Shown here: piece after piece, positions 4,857 to 7,080 of the stretch
Numbering within the stretch: position 1 is the first letter of the stretch
Layout: every line of letters begins with the position of its first letter
NCBI GenBank assembly: GCA_035705495.1
Contig: DASSWB010000005.1
Span: forward strand, 1-7,080
Length of the DNA: 7,080 nt
Direction: 5' to 3'
DNA from: DASSWB01 sp035705495
GTDB taxonomy: Bacteria > Bacteroidota > Bacteroidia > Flavobacteriales > Flavobacteriaceae
Translations under genes and position numbers: made by a program
The notes under the pieces: model-generated
The model's input: the letters and a program-made list of their open reading frames with translations, nothing else
Databases searched by the model: none
What the model was told of the DNA's origin: nothing

Positions 4857-7080
4857 TTATTCCTTGATTAACTTGTAAACAATATCTTTTTGTCCGTCGT
4901 TTAATTTCAGAATATAAATACCGCTTGAGAGTGTGCTTACATCAATTACATTATTGAAAAGATTCCCTTTCACAATAACTTTTCCAACCAAATCGTAAAC
5001 TGTATAACTCACATTTTCTGCGTTCATTCTCACATTAACAAGGTTCCCGGAAACTGGATTCGGATAAACCTGAACCATGGAAGAAGTTTCGTTCCCGAAT
5101 GTTTCGCTGTTTGACGTATCAGCAAATCCTGTGAAAGATTGACCAATATTCACTGTGTAATCTTCAACTTCTCCATAAGAAAAAGATTCGCAAGCGCTTT
5201 GTGCACTATTGTATTTCATCGAAACCCGCATTCTGGTTGTGCCCGACAGCGCCGAGGTTGGAATACTAAAGGTGGCTTGCAGTGTTCCGCTGCTACTTGA
5301 AGATCCGCTGACGGTCAATTCGTTTGAATCGAAGGTTCCGTTGTGGTTATAGTCGATCCATATTTTCCAATATTCACGATAGCTGGATCCAGAAAAACCT
5401 GTACTAATTTGAATGGTATTGGATCCGTAAGGTGCATTAGCGACCATACTTGTGAAATCGGCGTAACCGCCATTGTTCCCAGTACTGTTACTCATGTTGT
5501 TCAGGCTTACATAATCAATCCATTCGTATGAAGAAGTATTTCCTTGCGACTCACAATAAGTAACATTAGACGGAGACGAAGTAGTCACACTCACGGTATT
5601 TGAAGACGAAGAAATATTATTCGCCGCATCTTTTGCCTTAACCGAAAAACTGTAGTTTGTTCCTGAAGTCAATCCAGTTACTTGCGCGGACGTACCCGTA
5701 GTCGTTCCCAATAAATTGCTTCCTTGGTAAACGTCATATCCGGTTACCCCTACGTTGTCCGAAGCAGCATTCCAAGAAAGATCTACCGTAGTTTCAGTCA
5801 CATTGGAAGCAGAAAGATTTGTTGGTGCAGATGGCGCTTGCGTATCTGAAGTATTTCCGCCGCCTTCAATACAAAAAGCAGTAGTTTCAGAACTTCCGAA
5901 GTTTCCTCCAGAAAAGATTGTTCCAGAATCACTTGTCAACGTGTAGGAACCTGAACCATAAGAACAGCAAATTCCGTCGCCATACTGATCGGTTATGGTA
6001 AATGAATACTCACCCGCATCCAATCCCGAAAAAGTTACGTTTACCGTAGAACCATCAGGATTTGAATTTGAATAACTCTCAGAATCGATGGTTGTTCCTG
6101 CTGAATTTTTTAAAGTCCAGGCAGTTTCCGCAGGGTAATTATCAAAAGTAAGACTCAAATAAACATTTCCATCAGTACACTCATCTGGAATTGGATTTCC
6201 TCCGCCATCATCATAAGTACTTCCCACTCCAACCGCATGCCACGCGTTTGTTACCGCGATTTCTTCCGCAGAACCCGCGCCGTACAAATCAATTGCAGAT
6301 TGTATTGCACCATTTCGGGCATCGTCATATTGAGAATTTGAATTTAAATAAACTGTTAGGTTTCTATAGGCAATAGCTGCCGCTTTGGTCATTCCTATGG
6401 AAGAAACATTATAGCTTTGTCCATTGTCATTAGTTCCGGAACCACCTGTGCTCAGTAAATAGAACCAAAAGTTTTGAACTCCTGAGTTGTAATGTACCCC
6501 ACCACTATCGCCTGAACCTGAATACCAATAAGATCCGTGATACGTATCCGGCTGACCGTAAGCATTGGGATTGCTCATTGATCTTAAAGCGTCTCCAATG
6601 TCTTCACCCATTAACCAATCGTTATTTCCTTGTGCAAATTTCTCGATAGATTCTCCAAAAATATCCGAGAAAGATTCGTTCAGCGCACCAGATTCATAGC
6701 TATACACCAAGTTTGCAGAATATTCCGTTACACCATGCCCAATTTCATGGCCAACAATATCCAAGGAAACAAGTGGTCCCATACTACTATCACCGTCTCC
6801 ATACGTCATTCGGCTACCATCCCAAAAAGCGTTCGCATAATTATTGGAATAACTTACATAACTACGGATAACGGCTCCATTGTCATTATAAGAATCCCTT
6901 CCGTGGTTTTGATAAAAATACTTGTAGGTTTGTTCTGCCCCCCAATGTGCCTGAACTCCGGTTGCGTTATTTGTAAATGAGGTAGAATTGCTCACAATGT
7001 CTGAAGCATTATTGTAACTGGTACTACCATTTAAATCGTAGGTCTGAATTCCGCTACCATTTGCAGTTTGTCTCAAACGG
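4857..7080 (-). CDS. Secreted thermolysin-family (M4) zinc metalloprotease with T9SS sorting domain (N-terminus outside window)
   Basis: Extracellular endopeptidase of family M4. Residues are counted from the Leu codon at 7074-7076; that TTG is internal, since the frame stays open to the window edge. The catalytic domain covers about 1-286: HEIGH at 110-114 (zinc ligands His110 and His114, catalytic Glu111), third ligand Glu134 in ALNESFSDIFGE, and His195 in GGVHYNSG, the counterpart of thermolysin His231. Next come a Cys-containing beta domain (about 298-403, with DGICCSYGSGSY), a fibronectin type III domain (412-500), a GEVED domain (507-644, with WIDYNHNGTFD and SYGEVEDY), a Ser/Thr/Asn linker, and a type A T9SS C-terminal signal (about 666-739, starting at VYPNP). 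Export should run Sec, then T9SS, with tail removal. Signal peptide, propeptide and promoter lie to the right of the window. Native substrate is unknown; a nutritional role is likely. Confidence 0.96.
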   Translation of the reverse strand, partial: RLRQTANGSGIQTYDLNGSTSYNNASDIVSNSTSFTNNATGVQAHWGAEQTYKYFYQNHGRDSYNDNGAVIRSYVSYSNNYANAFWDGSRMTYGDGDSSMGPLVSLDIVGHEIGHGVTEYSANLVYSYESGALNESFSDIFGESIEKFAQGNNDWLMGEDIGDALRSMSNPNAYGQPDTYHGSYWYSGSGDSGGVHYNSGVQNFWFYLLSTGGSGTNDNGQSYNVSSIGMTKAAAIAYRNLTVYLNSNSQYDDARNGAIQSAIDLYGAGSAEEIAVTNAWHAVGVGSTYDDGGGNPIPDECTDGNVYLSLTFDNYPAETAWTLKNSAGTTIDSESYSNSNPDGSTVNVTFSGLDAGEYSFTITDQYGDGICCSYGSGSYTLTSDSGTIFSGGNFGSSETTAFCIEGGGNTSDTQAPSAPTNLSASNVTETTVDLSWNAASDNVGVTGYDVYQGSNLLGTTTGTSAQVTGLTSGTNYSFSVKAKDAANNISSSSNTVSVTTSSPSNVTYCESQGNTSSYEWIDYVSLNNMSNSTGNNGGYADFTSMVANAPYGSNTIQISTGFSGSSYREYWKIWIDYNHNGTFDSNELTVSGSSSSSGTLQATFSIPTSALSGTTRMRVSMKYNSAQSACESFSYGEVEDYTVNIGQSFTGFADTSNSETFGNETSSMVQVYPNPVSGNLVNVRMNAENVSYTVYDLVGKVIVKGNLFNNVIDVSTLSSGIYILKLNDGQKDIVYKLIKE

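Noticed and set aside
6630..6980. Plus-strand open frame of 116 codons opposite the M4 catalytic domain
   Set aside because: It is antisense to the zinc-binding and active-site region of the protease, and its product resembles no family I know.
1..7080. CRISPR array, insertion sequence, tRNA, phage or defence genes
   Set aside because: Scanning both strands showed no regular direct repeats with unique spacers, no transposase or integrase motifs, and no tRNA-like fold; the gaps between genes are all about 125 nt or less.

Overview
The window looks like ordinary chromosome of an aerobic member of the Bacteroidota, most likely class Flavobacteriia. Four things point there: AT-rich DNA with A-rich tracts rather than Shine-Dalgarno sequences before start codons; a secreted protease with a C-terminal type IX secretion (T9SS, Por) sorting domain, a system confined to that phylum; a GEVED adhesion-type domain in the same protein; and a Cys-free, Asp-rich porphobilinogen synthase. 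I could not run a database search, so genus is not assigned.

Layout. Positions 1-2328 hold three haem-biosynthesis genes in one direction: the 3' end of hemE, then complete hemF and hemB. They supply three steps of one pathway: HemB makes porphobilinogen from 5-aminolevulinate, HemE makes coproporphyrinogen III, and HemF makes protoporphyrinogen IX using O2. Positions 2451-3997 hold a DUF21/CBS membrane protein of the CNNM/CorB type, followed with a 3-nt overlap by an O6-alkylguanine-DNA alkyltransferase that must start at TTG. Positions 4092-4805 encode a stand-alone DEDDy 3'-5' exonuclease of the PolB-exonuclease-like family. A strong, nearly symmetrical hairpin terminator (4811-4836) separates it from a convergent minus-strand gene. 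That gene (4857 to beyond the right edge) encodes a large thermolysin-family (M4) metalloprotease with accessory domains and a T9SS tail; its N-terminus lies outside the window.

The least ordinary signal is in the two spacers inside the haem cluster. Both are built from degenerate 7-nt tandem units: a CAATTNN-like block, then a CYGTNAA-like block, then a CTTTAAW unit next to the start codon of hemF or hemB. The two spacers align with each other and look like diverged copies of one element. No gene-free stretch exceeds about 125 bases. I see no RNA gene, insertion sequence, CRISPR array, phage gene or defence system, and I found no convincing evidence of a wholly new biological system.
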